The notes beneath the pieces are model-generated. The model ran no database searches. It had not been told where the DNA came from and saw nothing but the letters and a program-made list of their open reading frames with translations. The position numbers and the translations under genes are program-made. This document shows positions 8,496 through 17,425 of a stretch of DNA of 64,000 nt, piece by piece (position 1 is the stretch's first letter; every line of letters starts with the position of its first letter). This stretch comes from Streptomyces halobius (GTDB lineage Bacteria; Actinomycetota; Actinomycetes; Streptomycetales; Streptomycetaceae), in the NCBI RefSeq assembly GCF_023277745.1, contig NZ_CP086322.1:3038001-3102000 (forward strand), in the 5' to 3' direction.

Positions 8496-9407
8496 ATGGC
8501 AACGGCCCCCATCGAACCGCCGCAACGGTTGCTGAACTCGTTGCCCGGCGATCCGGAAGGCCCCGTACGGGACTGGCTGGAGGCACTGCCGACACTGGTT
8601 CAACAGCGGCTGGAGGGCTGGGAGTTGACGCTGGAAAGGGTGCACGCCCCCGGTGGCCGCAGCAGTCTCGTCGCGCTCGTACGGCAGCAGGGCGGGACGC
8701 CCGCGGCACTGAAGATCCCGGTGCCGGGGCGCGCTTCCGCACTGGAGGGCGCGGCGCTGACCGTGTGGGACGGCTGGGGCGCGGTGCGGCTGCTGCGGTC
8801 CGACGAGGCAAGCGGTGCGCTCCTCCTGGAGCGGCTGCAGAGCGGGGTGTCGCTGCGGTCGCTGCCGGAGGCCAAGGCGCTGCTGGAAGCGGCGGGCACG
8901 GTGCGCCGCCTATGGGTGCCACCGGGCGAGGAGCACCCCTTCGAGACGCTGACCGACCACACGGAGCAGGCAGTGACGGCGCTGCGGACCGCGGACTCCC
9001 TGCCGCGCGCGGCCGCACCGCTGATCGAGGAGGCGCTGGAGCTGCGCCGGACGCTGCCGGCCGAATCCCAGGAACGATTCCTGCTGCACGGCGCGTTCCG
9101 GCAGGGCAAGGTGCTGGCCGGTGAGCGGGCACCATGGCTGGCGATCGGGCCGGCGCCGGTGGTCGGCGAGCGGGCGTACGACCTGGCAAGCCTGGTGCTG
9201 GACCGCTTCGAAGACCTTGCGGCCGGCTCAGGCGCGGCCGCCGCGACCCGCCGCAGGGTGGCCAAACTGGCCGACTCCTTGGACGTCGACCGGGACCGGC
9301 TGCGCAACTGGGCACTGTACCGAGCGGTGCGCGCAGGGGTACGGGAGTCGGCGGGGGGAGATCGGCGGCGGGGGGAGCTGTTGTTGGAGTTCGCGACCTG
9401 GCTGTAG
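8496..9407 (+). CDS. Aminoglycoside phosphotransferase-like (streptomycin 6-kinase family) protein
   Basis: A 303-residue protein of the APH/protein-kinase-like fold. It has a lid-like N-lobe (LVALVRQQGGTPAALKIPVP), a hinge-like LRSDEASGALLLERL and a C-lobe with FLLHGAFRQGKVLAG. In classical APH enzymes the catalytic segment is HGDLHxxN; here the equivalent stretch reads HGAFRQGK, so the catalytic Asp and Asn appear absent and kinase activity is doubtful. A later segment IGPAPVVGERAYDLASLVLD mirrors the family IDPKPxxGdpayDLA box. It is probably the chromosomal core member of the family rather than a resistance gene. Confidence 0.7.
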   Translation: MATAPIEPPQRLLNSLPGDPEGPVRDWLEALPTLVQQRLEGWELTLERVHAPGGRSSLVALVRQQGGTPAALKIPVPGRASALEGAALTVWDGWGAVRLLRSDEASGALLLERLQSGVSLRSLPEAKALLEAAGTVRRLWVPPGEEHPFETLTDHTEQAVTALRTADSLPRAAAPLIEEALELRRTLPAESQERFLLHGAFRQGKVLAGERAPWLAIGPAPVVGERAYDLASLVLDRFEDLAAGSGAAAATRRRVAKLADSLDVDRDRLRNWALYRAVRAGVRESAGGDRRRGELLLEFATWL

Positions 9408-9620
9408 CTGCGCTGTGCCTGAGCCCCACGTCTTTGGGTGTCCCGCTCCCGAGGGAGTTGGGGAAACCGGTGGGAGTGCACGTAGTCGGTCATGTGCACC
9501 TCGTGGTCGCGACCACAGGCACCCGACGGACCACATGGGGCCCCCACCGGCCCCTTTCCCCCCACCGTCCGGAGGCCCGTCACCGCACCCGAAAAACCCA
9601 CGCCCGCCGCAGGCGCAAGC

Positions 9621-11354
9621 TCACGCGCCGAGGCGAGCCACGGCCTCCTCGACGCTCAGCTCCTCGCGCTCCCCCGTACGCCGATCCTTCACCTCGACAA
9701 CCCCCTCGCCCGCGCGCCGCCCCGCGACCACGATGGTCGGCACGCCCAGCAGTTCGGCGTCGGTGAACTTCACGCCCGGCGAGACTCCGGCACGGTCGTC
9801 GACCAGCACCCGCAGGCCCGCGGCGCCGAGCCGCTCCCCCACTTCCAGGGCGAGTTCGGTCTGCTTGGCCTTGCCGGCGGCGACGACGTGCACATCGGCC
9901 GGGGCGACCTCGCGCGGCCAGCACAGCCCCTTCTCGTCGTGGGTCTGCTCGGCGAGCGCGGCCACCGCGCGGGAGACGCCGATGCCGTACGAGCCCATGG
10001 TGACGCGGGCGGGCTTGCCGTTCTGGCCGAGCACGTCCAGCTCGAAGGCGTCCGCGTACTTGCGGCCGAGCTGGAAGATGTGGCCGATCTCGATGGCGCG
10101 GTCGATCCGCAGGCCGGTGCCGCACTTCGGGCAGGGGTCGCCGGGCTCGACGACGACCACGTCGAGGTACTCGTCGACCTCGAAGTCGCGGCCGGTGACG
10201 ACGTTACGGGCGTGCTTGCCCTCCTTGTTGGCACCGGTGATCCAGGAGGTGCCGGGGGCGACCCGGGGGTCGGCGATGTACGTGAACGCCTTCCCTGCCA
10301 GGCCCTGCGGGCCGACATAGCCGCGGACCAGCTCCGGCCGGTCGACGAAGTCCTCGGCGGTGACCAGCTCGACGGTGGCCGGGGCCAGATGCTCGCCCAG
10401 CTTGCCCATGTCGATTTCGCGGTCACCGGGCACGCCCACCGCGACGATCTCGCCCGCGGCGCCGGCCGCTGATGTCCCGGTTACCTTGACCAGGAGGTTC
10501 TTCAGGGTGGCGGAGGCCGGGACGTCCAGGTACTCGGCGAGCGTCTCGATGGTCGGGGTGTCGGGGGTGTCCAGCTCCTCGACCGGGCCGACGGCGCTGC
10601 CGTCCACCGGCGCCACCGTGGCCGTGACGGCCTCGGTGTTCGCCGCGTAGTCGCACGAGGGGCAGTCCACGAAGGTGTCCTCGCCGGCCGCGGCGGGGGC
10701 CAGGAACTCCTCCGACGCCGAGCCGCCCATCGCGCCGGACACGGCGGACACGATGCGGAAGTCCAGCCCCAGCCGCTGGAAGATCTTCTGGTACGCCCCG
10801 CGGTGCAGGGCGTAGGACTGCTCCAGGCCCTCGTCCGTGGTGTCGAAGCTGTACGAGTCCTTCATGTGGAACTCGCGGCCGCGCAGCACGCCGGAGCGGG
10901 GGCGGGCCTCGTCGCGGTACTTGGTCTGGATCTGGTAGAGGATCACCGGCAGGTCCTTGTAGGACGTGCACTGGTCCTTGACCGTGAGGGTGAAGATCTC
11001 CTCGTGGGTGGGGCCGAGGAGGTAGTCGGCGCCCTTGCGGTCCTTGAGACGGAAGAGGAGGTCGCCGTACTCCTCCCAGCGGCCGCTGGTTTCGTAGGGC
11101 TCCTTGGGCAGCAGGGCCGGCAGCAGGACTTCCTGCGCGCCGATGGCGTCCATCTCTTCGCGGACGACGCGGGAGACGTTCTCCAGGACCTTCATGCCCA
11201 GCGGCAGCCAGGTCCAGATGCCGGCGGAGGAACGGCGGACGTACCCGGCGCGGACGAGCAGCTTGTGGCTTGCGGTCTCGGCGTCGGCCGGGTCGTCGCG
11301 CAGTGTCTTGATCATCAAGCGGGACATGCGCTGGACCTGTGCGGCGTTGGCCAT
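9621..11354 (-). CDS. proS: Prolyl-tRNA synthetase
   Basis: Class II aminoacyl-tRNA synthetase charging tRNA-Pro. The 577 residues match the bacterial-type enzyme with an inserted editing domain. The N-terminus has [23 protein letters not shown], motif 2 is seen in [20 protein letters not shown], and the YbaK-like insertion spans about 225-400. Motif 3 lies in [18 protein letters not shown] near 455 and an anticodon-binding domain follows. ATG at 11354 is preceded by GGAGAAA. No T-box-like leader is visible in the 130 bases upstream. It converges with the kinase-like gene; the 213-base gap holds a 14-bp palindrome (9503-9516) but no gene. Confidence 0.97.
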   Translation of the reverse strand: MANAAQVQRMSRLMIKTLRDDPADAETASHKLLVRAGYVRRSSAGIWTWLPLGMKVLENVSRVVREEMDAIGAQEVLLPALLPKEPYETSGRWEEYGDLLFRLKDRKGADYLLGPTHEEIFTLTVKDQCTSYKDLPVILYQIQTKYRDEARPRSGVLRGREFHMKDSYSFDTTDEGLEQSYALHRGAYQKIFQRLGLDFRIVSAVSGAMGGSASEEFLAPAAAGEDTFVDCPSCDYAANTEAVTATVAPVDGSAVGPVEELDTPDTPTIETLAEYLDVPASATLKNLLVKVTGTSAAGAAGEIVAVGVPGDREIDMGKLGEHLAPATVELVTAEDFVDRPELVRGYVGPQGLAGKAFTYIADPRVAPGTSWITGANKEGKHARNVVTGRDFEVDEYLDVVVVEPGDPCPKCGTGLRIDRAIEIGHIFQLGRKYADAFELDVLGQNGKPARVTMGSYGIGVSRAVAALAEQTHDEKGLCWPREVAPADVHVVAAGKAKQTELALEVGERLGAAGLRVLVDDRAGVSPGVKFTDAELLGVPTIVVAGRRAGEGVVEVKDRRTGEREELSVEEAVARLGA

Positions 11355-11487
11355 GGGAGTTTCTCCTGCGTAAGAAAGGTGACTCCCAGGAGGTTAGCCG
11401 CAGGGGTGTTGCGCAAGGAAATGCGTTCTGCCGGACTCCGCCCCCGGGGCTGCCGCGTCTCCCGGCGCCGGCCGGATCCGGGACCCT

Positions 11488-12024
11488 TCACTTCCGCTTC
11501 AGCGGCAGCTGCGCCCCCATCACCGCGTAGGGCGTGGGCGCACTGGGAAACCGGACGCGGCGGGCGATGTCGACATAGCCGAGAGAGCGGTACAGGCTGC
11601 GGGCCGGGCTGTCGGTGTCGATGGCGGAGAGGATGCTGCGCGGTTCGTCGGCCTCGTCGGTGATGCGGGTGATCAGGGTCCGGCCGATTCCGCGGTTCTG
11701 GTAGGCGGGGTGGACATGCAGTTCGGTGATGACGAAGGAGTCGTCGAGCCAGTGGTCGAGGCCCGCACTGCGCAGATAGGGCTCGACGACGGTGGACCAC
11801 CAGTGGGCGCGGTCGTTGGGCATGCCGTAGACGAAGCCGACGAGCCGGCCGGCGGGGGTGGTCGCGCCCAGTGCACGGGCACCGCGGCAGTCGAGGTGGC
11901 GCAGGATGATGTGCCGGCGGACGGCGATCTCGTCGTCGGTCAGGCCGAAGGCGAGTGCCTGGACGGCGAGCGCGTCGTCCACGCGGGCAGCGAGATCAAG
12001 GGGGCCGACCGCGACGTCATCCAT
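11488..12024 (-). CDS. GNAT family N-acetyltransferase
   Basis: A 178-residue acetyl-CoA-dependent acyltransferase. The GNAT fold is shown by LDHWLDDSFVITELHVHPAY, the acetyl-CoA pyrophosphate loop QNRGIGRTLITRI (motif A), and the end SARSLYRSLGYVD pattern (here SPARSLYRSLGYVDIARRVR). The substrate is unknown. It starts at ATG 12024 and lies immediately downstream of a second GNAT gene on the same strand, with a 57-base gap. Confidence 0.85.
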   Translation of the reverse strand: MDDVAVGPLDLAARVDDALAVQALAFGLTDDEIAVRRHIILRHLDCRGARALGATTPAGRLVGFVYGMPNDRAHWWSTVVEPYLRSAGLDHWLDDSFVITELHVHPAYQNRGIGRTLITRITDEADEPRSILSAIDTDSPARSLYRSLGYVDIARRVRFPSAPTPYAVMGAQLPLKRK

Positions 12025-12081
12025 GGTCGGGAGCGTACAAGGCGGCGGGCCCGAGCGGGCCGGAACAGCGCGCCAGGGGGC

Positions 12082-12927
12082 TCAGAACAGCACGCTCATG
12101 AACGCGCCGACCTCCTTGAAGCCGACCCGGCGGTAGGAGGCGCGGGCGGCGGTGTTGAAGTCGTTGACGTAGAGGCTGACGACCGGGGCGACATCGCTGA
12201 GGGCGTAGCGCAGTACGGCGGCCATACCGGTCTCGGACAGGCCCTTGCCGCGGTAGGCGGGGTCGACCCAGACGCCTTGGATCTGGCAGGCCCGCGGGGT
12301 GGCGGCACCGATCTCGGCCTTGAAGACGACCTTGCCGTCCTCGATGCGGGCGAAGGACCGGCCGGAGCCGACGAGTTCGGCGACCCGGGCCTGGTAGAGG
12401 AGTCCGCCGTCGCCGGCCATCGGGGAGATGCCGACCTCCTCGGTGAACATGGCCACACACGCCGGCATGATCAGGTCCATCTCGTTCTTGCGGATGCGGC
12501 GTACGTACGGGTCGGGCGCGATCTCGGTGGACGGGGAGCTGGTGACCATCAGGGGCTGGTGGGCGCGGACCTCGCGGGCCGGGCCCCAGTGGGGCTCCAG
12601 CAGCGACCACAGTGCGGCGGTGGGGCCCGCCGGGCCGACGATGGAGGAGCAGCGGCGGCCCTGCCGGCGGGCGCGCTCGGCGAAGCCGCGGACGGCCTCG
12701 GGGGTGGCGCAGACGGGGACGAGGTTGGCACCGGCGTAGCAGAGGGATTCCAGCCGGCCGCCGACGTACCAGCCCCACATCTCGCCGCCGAGCCGCCAGG
12801 GGTCGAGCCCGGCGACCTGGACGCGGGCGGCGACGAAGGCGTTGGCGACCGGTTCGCGGTCCAGAACCGCGAGGGCGTCGTCGAGCTCCCCGGGCTCAAG
12901 GACCTTGATGGCAGTGGTCGTCAGCAC
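12082..12927 (-). CDS. GNAT acetyltransferase with N-terminal DUF4081 domain
   Basis: A 281-residue protein. The N-terminal half (LDREPVANAFVAARVQVAGL, then MWGWYVGGRLESLCYAGANL) matches DUF4081. The C-terminal half is a GNAT domain with QGVWVDPAYRGKGLSETGMAAVLR as the CoA-binding motif and VSLYVNDFNTAARASYRRVG as motif B. The substrate is not deducible. Conserved in Streptomyces next to ispG and rseP. Start ATG/GTG near 12927. A repeat-bearing gap separates it from the upstream ispG. Confidence 0.85.
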   Translation of the reverse strand: MLTTTAIKVLEPGELDDALAVLDREPVANAFVAARVQVAGLDPWRLGGEMWGWYVGGRLESLCYAGANLVPVCATPEAVRGFAERARRQGRRCSSIVGPAGPTAALWSLLEPHWGPAREVRAHQPLMVTSSPSTEIAPDPYVRRIRKNEMDLIMPACVAMFTEEVGISPMAGDGGLLYQARVAELVGSGRSFARIEDGKVVFKAEIGAATPRACQIQGVWVDPAYRGKGLSETGMAAVLRYALSDVAPVVSLYVNDFNTAARASYRRVGFKEVGAFMSVLF

Positions 12928-13080
12928 GTCTCGGAATGCCTCACCGTTACGGGCCTGGGAGGCCAGGCGGGAGCAGGTCTTGGCACTTTACCTCCACCCG
13001 CGCGGGGGCACCCGGGGCGCTGCGGGGCGGCTCCGCGGCGGGGTACGCGCGAGGCGGCGAGGTACCCGCGAGCCTCGCGG

Positions 13081-13208
13081 GCCCGGGGAGGCGTGCCCGG
13101 CGGAAATGCGGTGCGCCCGACGGGAATACCGCGTCGGGCGCGTCACGTTGCGGCCCCGCAAGGGGCCCTCGCGACCCTGAGGTGTTGGTTTCGGCTGCCC
13201 CCTAAGGG
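13081..13208 (-). repeat. Dispersed intergenic repeat, copy A
   Basis: Read on the minus strand just beyond ispG, the element has CCCTTAGGGGG (13198-13208), then GGCCCCTTG, then CAACGTG, then GCGGTATTCCCGT followed by a GC-rich tail. The same landmarks in the same order occur on the plus strand at 17208-17290 (copy B). It fills most of the 296-base gap between ispG and the DUF4081 gene. It does not encode a convincing protein. Confidence 0.6.
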
Positions 13209-13233
13209 TCAGCCCGCCAAGGGTCAGCCCGCG
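13204..13233 (-). repeat. 15-bp direct duplication spanning the ispG stop codon
   Basis: Two adjacent units, 13204-13218 and 13219-13233, read AAGGGTCAGCCCGC on the plus strand and differ only in the last base. The TGA stop of ispG lies in one unit and an identical, now non-coding, copy of its context follows. It is probably a slippage duplication next to the dispersed repeat. Confidence 0.7.
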
Positions 13234-14381
13234 GCCGTGACGACCGGCTCGCCGGACCCGACGCCGTCCTTCTCCATCTGCTCGGCGATCTTCAGGGCCT
13301 CTTCGATGAGCGTCTCGACGATCTTCGACTCGGGGACGGTCTTGATGACCTCGCCCTTGACGAAGATCTGGCCCTTGCCGTTGCCGGAGGCGACACCGAG
13401 GTCGGCCTCGCGGGCCTCGCCGGGGCCGTTGACGACACAGCCCATGACGGCGACGCGCAGCGGCACCTCCATGCCCTCGAGCCCGGCCGTGACCTGGTCG
13501 GCGAGCTTGTAGACATCGACCTGGGCCCGGCCGCAGGACGGGCAGGAGACGATCTCCAGACGGCGCGGCCTGAGGTTGAGGGACTCCAGGATCTGCAGCC
13601 CGACCTTGACCTCTTCGGCGGGCGGCGCGGACAGCGAGACCCGGATGGTGTCGCCGATGCCCTCGCTGAGCAGCGCGCCGAAGGCGACCGCGGACTTGAT
13701 GGTGCCCTGGAAGGCCGGCCCGGCCTCGGTGACGCCGAGGTGGAGGGGGTAGTCGCACTGGGCGGCGAGCTGGCGGTAGGCGTTGACCATCACGACCGGG
13801 TCGTTGTGCTTGACCGAGATCTTGATGTCGCGGAAGCCGTGCTCCTCGAAGAGGGACGCCTCCCACAGCGCGGACTCGACCAGCGCCTCGGGGGTGGCCT
13901 TCCCGTACTTCTGCAGCAGGCGCTTGTCCAGGGAGCCTGCGTTGACGCCGATACGGATGGGGGTGCCGGCGTCGGAGGCCGCCTTGGCGATCTCCTTGAC
14001 CTTGTCGTCGAACTGCTTGATGTTGCCGGGATTGACGCGGACCGCGGCGCAGCCGGCGTCGATGGCGGCGAAGACGTACTTCGGCTGGAAGTGGATGTCC
14101 GCGATCACCGGGATCTGGGACTTCCGGGCGATGACGGGCAGCGCGTCGGCGTCGTCCTGGGTCGGGCAGGCGACCCGGACGATCTGGCAGCCGGACGCGG
14201 TCAGCTCGGCGATCTGCTGCAGCGTGGCGCCGATGTCGGACGTGCGGGTGGTCGTCATGGACTGCACCGAGACCGGTGCGTCCCCGCCCACGGCGACCGG
14301 ACCGACGTGGATCTTGCGGCTGACCCGGCGGTCGGCGAGCTTGGTCGGTACGTCCGGCATTCCCAGTGAAATGGCAGTCAT
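13224..14381 (-). CDS. ispG: 4-hydroxy-3-methylbut-2-enyl diphosphate synthase (flavodoxin)
   Basis: The [4Fe-4S] enzyme of the penultimate MEP-pathway step, converting ME-cPP to HMBPP. The 385 residues include the TIM-barrel start [40 protein letters not shown] and [18 protein letters not shown]. The iron-sulfur ligands lie in [10 protein letters not shown] near 284 and [10 protein letters not shown] near 320. Length is typical of actinobacterial IspG. The next upstream gene is rseP, with dxr overlapping it, so two MEP-pathway genes flank a site-2 protease. A duplication overlaps the stop codon. Confidence 0.97.
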   Translation of the reverse strand: MTAISLGMPDVPTKLADRRVSRKIHVGPVAVGGDAPVSVQSMTTTRTSDIGATLQQIAELTASGCQIVRVACPTQDDADALPVIARKSQIPVIADIHFQPKYVFAAIDAGCAAVRVNPGNIKQFDDKVKEIAKAASDAGTPIRIGVNAGSLDKRLLQKYGKATPEALVESALWEASLFEEHGFRDIKISVKHNDPVVMVNAYRQLAAQCDYPLHLGVTEAGPAFQGTIKSAVAFGALLSEGIGDTIRVSLSAPPAEEVKVGLQILESLNLRPRRLEIVSCPSCGRAQVDVYKLADQVTAGLEGMEVPLRVAVMGCVVNGPGEAREADLGVASGNGKGQIFVKGEVIKTVPESKIVETLIEEALKIAEQMEKDGVGSGEPVVTAAG

Positions 14382-14550
14382 CTGGCGAGCAACCCCAAGG
14401 TGTGGATCAAGGTCCCGGCTTCGGCGGGCTCCGGTCTCCGAGATTACGGCACGGAGATTGCCGCGGGCACATCACTCCCGGGCGGCCCCACGAACGGGGG
14501 CGACCGGGCACCCGTGTGCGTGCGCGGGTGCCCGGCCGGAACCTGTCGCG

Positions 14551-15852
14551 CTAGGTCAGCTTCACCGGGTTCACCACGTCGGCGACCAGCACCAGCAGGG
14601 TGAAGCAGATGAAGATCCCGGCGACGACGTAGGCGACCGGCATCAGCCTGGCGACGTCGAAGGGGCCGGGGTCGGGGCGCCGGACGATCTTGGCGAAGGC
14701 GCGTCGGATCGACTCCCACACGGCGCCGGCGATATGCCCGCCGTCCAGCGGCAGCAGCGGCAGCATGTTGAACAGGAACAGCGAGAGGTTGAAGCCGGCG
14801 ACCAGGAAGAGCATGGTCGCGACCCGCTGCTCCGGCGGGATGTCCAGGGAGAAGACCTCGCCGCCGACCCGGGCCGCGCCGACCACGCCCATCGGGGAGT
14901 CCTGTTTGCGTTCGCCGCCGTTGAAGGCCGCGTCCCACAGGTCGGGGATCTTGGCGGGCAGGCTGACCAGGGCTTCGGCTCCCTGCTGGACCATGTTGCC
15001 CATGCGGTCCACGGACTGGCCGAAGGTCTGCGGGACGACGCCGCTGGCCGGGGTGAAACCGAGGAATCCGGCGGTGACGTACTCGCCGGCGACATAGCCG
15101 CCGTGGCCGTCGGTCTTGGCGACCTTGTTCTCGATGAGGTCGGCGTGCAGGGTCGTGCGCTCGCCGTGCCGTTCGACGACCAGCGTCGCGGGGCCCGTGG
15201 TGTCGCGGATCTGCTGCTGCAGGGCGCCCCAGTCCGGGACGGCGTTCCCGTTGAACGAGACGATCTTGTCGCCGGCGCGCAGGCCGGCGGCCTTGGCCGG
15301 GGAGTCCTTGGCGCCGGCCGGGCAGGTGTCGGTCCTGGCGGCGGCCGAGATGACACAGTCCGAGACGGAGCCGACCTGGGTCGTCTGGGTGTTGATGCCG
15401 AAGCCCATCAGCACGCTCATGAAGATCACGACCGCGAGGATCAGGTTCATGAACGGTCCGGCGAACATGACGATGACGCGTTTCCACGGCTTGCGCGTGT
15501 AGAACAGCCGCTTCTCGTCGCCGGGCTGCAGCTCTTCGAAGGCCGCCGAGCGGGCGTCCTCGATCATGCCGCGGAACGGCGAGCTGGAGCGGGCCTGCAG
15601 CTGCCCGTCGTTGCCGGGCGGGAACATGCCGATCATGCGGATGTAGCCGCCGAGCGGGATGGCCTTGACGCCGTACTCGGTGTCGCCCTTCTTACGGGAG
15701 AAGAGCGTCGGCCCGAAGCCCACCATGTACTGCGGCACCCGGATGCCGAACATCTTGGCCGTGGAGAGATGGCCGAGTTCGTGCCAGGCGATGGAGAACA
15801 GCAGGCCGACGACGAAGACGACTATGCCGAGGATCGTCATCCAGGTCGTCAT
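14551..15852 (-). CDS. rseP: Site-2 membrane metalloprotease (RseP/RIP family)
   Basis: Intramembrane zinc protease expected to cleave membrane-anchored anti-sigma factors or signal-peptide remnants. The 433-residue protein has the zinc motif in [16 protein letters not shown] (HExxH near 23-27) in the first membrane helix, a PDZ domain in the middle ([15 protein letters not shown] near 150-165), and the second active-site helix [17 protein letters not shown] near 365. The C-terminal membrane segment is [20 protein letters not shown]. The start at ATG 15852 overlaps the dxr stop (ATGA), so it is translationally coupled to dxr. A longer upstream frame exists but is dxr antiframe. Confidence 0.95.
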   Translation of the reverse strand: MTTWMTILGIVVFVVGLLFSIAWHELGHLSTAKMFGIRVPQYMVGFGPTLFSRKKGDTEYGVKAIPLGGYIRMIGMFPPGNDGQLQARSSSPFRGMIEDARSAAFEELQPGDEKRLFYTRKPWKRVIVMFAGPFMNLILAVVIFMSVLMGFGINTQTTQVGSVSDCVISAAARTDTCPAGAKDSPAKAAGLRAGDKIVSFNGNAVPDWGALQQQIRDTTGPATLVVERHGERTTLHADLIENKVAKTDGHGGYVAGEYVTAGFLGFTPASGVVPQTFGQSVDRMGNMVQQGAEALVSLPAKIPDLWDAAFNGGERKQDSPMGVVGAARVGGEVFSLDIPPEQRVATMLFLVAGFNLSLFLFNMLPLLPLDGGHIAGAVWESIRRAFAKIVRRPDPGPFDVARLMPVAYVVAGIFICFTLLVLVADVVNPVKLT

Positions 15853-17114
15853 GCGCGCACCTCCGACGGTGTACGTGCCGCACGGGCGGCCAGTTCGCGG
15901 GCGCGGGCGCGCGCCCAGGTTTCCGCCTCCAGGACGTCCGCGACGGTCAGGGAGGTTCCCTGTGCGGGCGTGCCGTGCTCGGCGACCACTGCGGCGACCG
16001 TATCCACAATTCCGGTGAACGGCAGCCCGCCCTGGAGGAACGCGGCGACACATTCCTCGTTCGCCGCGTTGAAGACGGCCGGGGCGGTGCCGCCCAGATC
16101 GCCGACGTGGCAGGCCAGCGGGACGGACGGGAAGGCCGTTTCGTCCAGCGGGAGGAACTCCCAGGTGTGTGCCTGGGTCCAGTCGACTCCGGGCGCGGCG
16201 TCCGGGACCCGCTCGGGCCAGCCGATGCCCAGCGCGATGGGCATCCGCATGTCGGGCGGGCTGGCCTGGGCGAGGGTCGAGCCGTCGGTGAACTCCACCA
16301 TCGAGTGGATGTAGGACTGCGGATGGACGACGACCTCGATGCGGTCGAACGGGACGTCGTACAGCAGATGCGCCTCGATGACCTCCAGGCCCTTGTTGAC
16401 CAGGGTCGCGGAGTTGATCGTGATGACCGGCCCCATCGCCCAGGTGGGGTGCGCCAGGGCCTGTTCGGGGGTGACGTCGGCCAGTTCGCGCTTCGTACGG
16501 CCGCGGAACGGGCCGCCGGAGGCGGTGACGACGAGCTTGCGGACCTCTTCGCGGGTACCGCCGGTCAGCGCCTGGAAGAGCGCGGAGTGCTCGGAGTCGA
16601 CGGGGACGATCTGGCCCGGTGCGGCGGCGGCCTTGACCAGTGGACCGCCGACGATCAGCGATTCCTTGTTGGCGAGGGCGAGCACCCGGCCGGCCTTGAG
16701 GGCGGCGAGGGTGGGGGCGAGGCCGATGGAACCGGTGATGCCGTTGAGGACGGTGTGGCAGGGACAGGCGGCAAGTTCGGTGGCCGCGTCGGGGCCCGCC
16801 AGGATGTCGGGCAGCGGCTCTTCGGTTCCGTAGCGCGCGGTCAGCGCCTCACGCAGGGCGGGCGCCGCGTCCTCGCGTGCCACCGCGACGGTGTCGACCC
16901 GCAGCTGGTGCGCCTGCTCCGCGAGCAGTTCCACCCGGCCGCCGGCCGCCGAGAGCGCGGTCACGCGGAAGCGGTCGGGGTTGCGCAGCACGATGTCGAT
17001 CGCCTGGGTGCCGATCGAGCCGGTCGAGCCGAGGACCACAAGGGAGCGGGGGCCGCCCGGAGGGGCGGGTGGCGGCTCGAAGCGCAGGTGCGGGTGGGCG
17101 AGGGAGTCCGTCAT
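15849..17114 (-). CDS. dxr: 1-deoxy-D-xylulose-5-phosphate reductoisomerase
   Basis: First committed enzyme of the MEP isoprenoid pathway, using NADPH to make MEP from DXP. Seen motifs are the Rossmann loop [33 protein letters not shown], the metal site [13 protein letters not shown], and the active-site loop [11 protein letters not shown]. The start ATG 17114 (MTDSLAHPH) gives about 421 residues; MDHMTD nine bases earlier is possible. It overlaps rseP by four bases. Upstream lies a repeat-rich gap of about 310 bases that must hold the promoter. Confidence 0.97.
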   Translation of the reverse strand: MTDSLAHPHLRFEPPPAPPGGPRSLVVLGSTGSIGTQAIDIVLRNPDRFRVTALSAAGGRVELLAEQAHQLRVDTVAVAREDAAPALREALTARYGTEEPLPDILAGPDAATELAACPCHTVLNGITGSIGLAPTLAALKAGRVLALANKESLIVGGPLVKAAAAPGQIVPVDSEHSALFQALTGGTREEVRKLVVTASGGPFRGRTKRELADVTPEQALAHPTWAMGPVITINSATLVNKGLEVIEAHLLYDVPFDRIEVVVHPQSYIHSMVEFTDGSTLAQASPPDMRMPIALGIGWPERVPDAAPGVDWTQAHTWEFLPLDETAFPSVPLACHVGDLGGTAPAVFNAANEECVAAFLQGGLPFTGIVDTVAAVVAEHGTPAQGTSLTVADVLEAETWARARARELAARAARTPSEVRA

Positions 17115-17207
17115 GTGGTCCATTGTGGCCGGTCGGCGGGGTGCGCCGGGCACCGCGTCCGGGAGGCGGTGGAGCGGGGGTGGGGGAACACATCCCTCAA
17201 GGGTCAT

Positions 17208-17369
17208 CCCTTAGGGGGTGAAAGGCCCCCTTGAGCGCCACAACGTGGCCCGCGGTGGGCGGTATTCCCGTGGGCTGGGGCGGAATTCCCGTGACGGCGG
17301 TGGGCGGTGTCGCCCTGACGGGCGGTGGGTGGTGTTCCCGTGGCGGGCGGTGGGCGGTACTCCCGTGGC
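17208..17369 (+). repeat. Dispersed intergenic repeat, copy B, with internal tandem units
   Basis: Plus-strand counterpart of the element at 13081-13208. It has CCCTTAGGGGG (17208-17218), GGCCCCCTTG, CAACGTG, then GGCGGTATTCCCGTG. From 17251 to 17369 the last segment is repeated about five times as a degenerate 21-25-base unit (GGCGGTGGGCGG then TATTCCCGTG or similar). With the flanks it fills the gap between dxr and the acyl-CoA dehydrogenase. No coding function is supported. Confidence 0.65.
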
Positions 17370-17425
17370 GGCGCCCCGACGAGGCGCCGCCACGCAGGCT
17401 CGCTCAGCGGATCGGGCGGTGCAGG

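Noticed and set aside
9503..9516. 14-bp palindrome GTGGTCGCGACCAC between the kinase-like gene and proS
   Set aside because: Probably part of a shared terminator region, but there is no loop or T-run; no operator role can be argued.
11355..11487. Possible T-box leader upstream of proS
   Set aside because: No T-box core sequence or specifier loop pattern is seen and the gap is too short.
12928..13223. Possible small gene upstream of the DUF4081 gene
   Set aside because: The frames only translate the dispersed repeat and have no family features.
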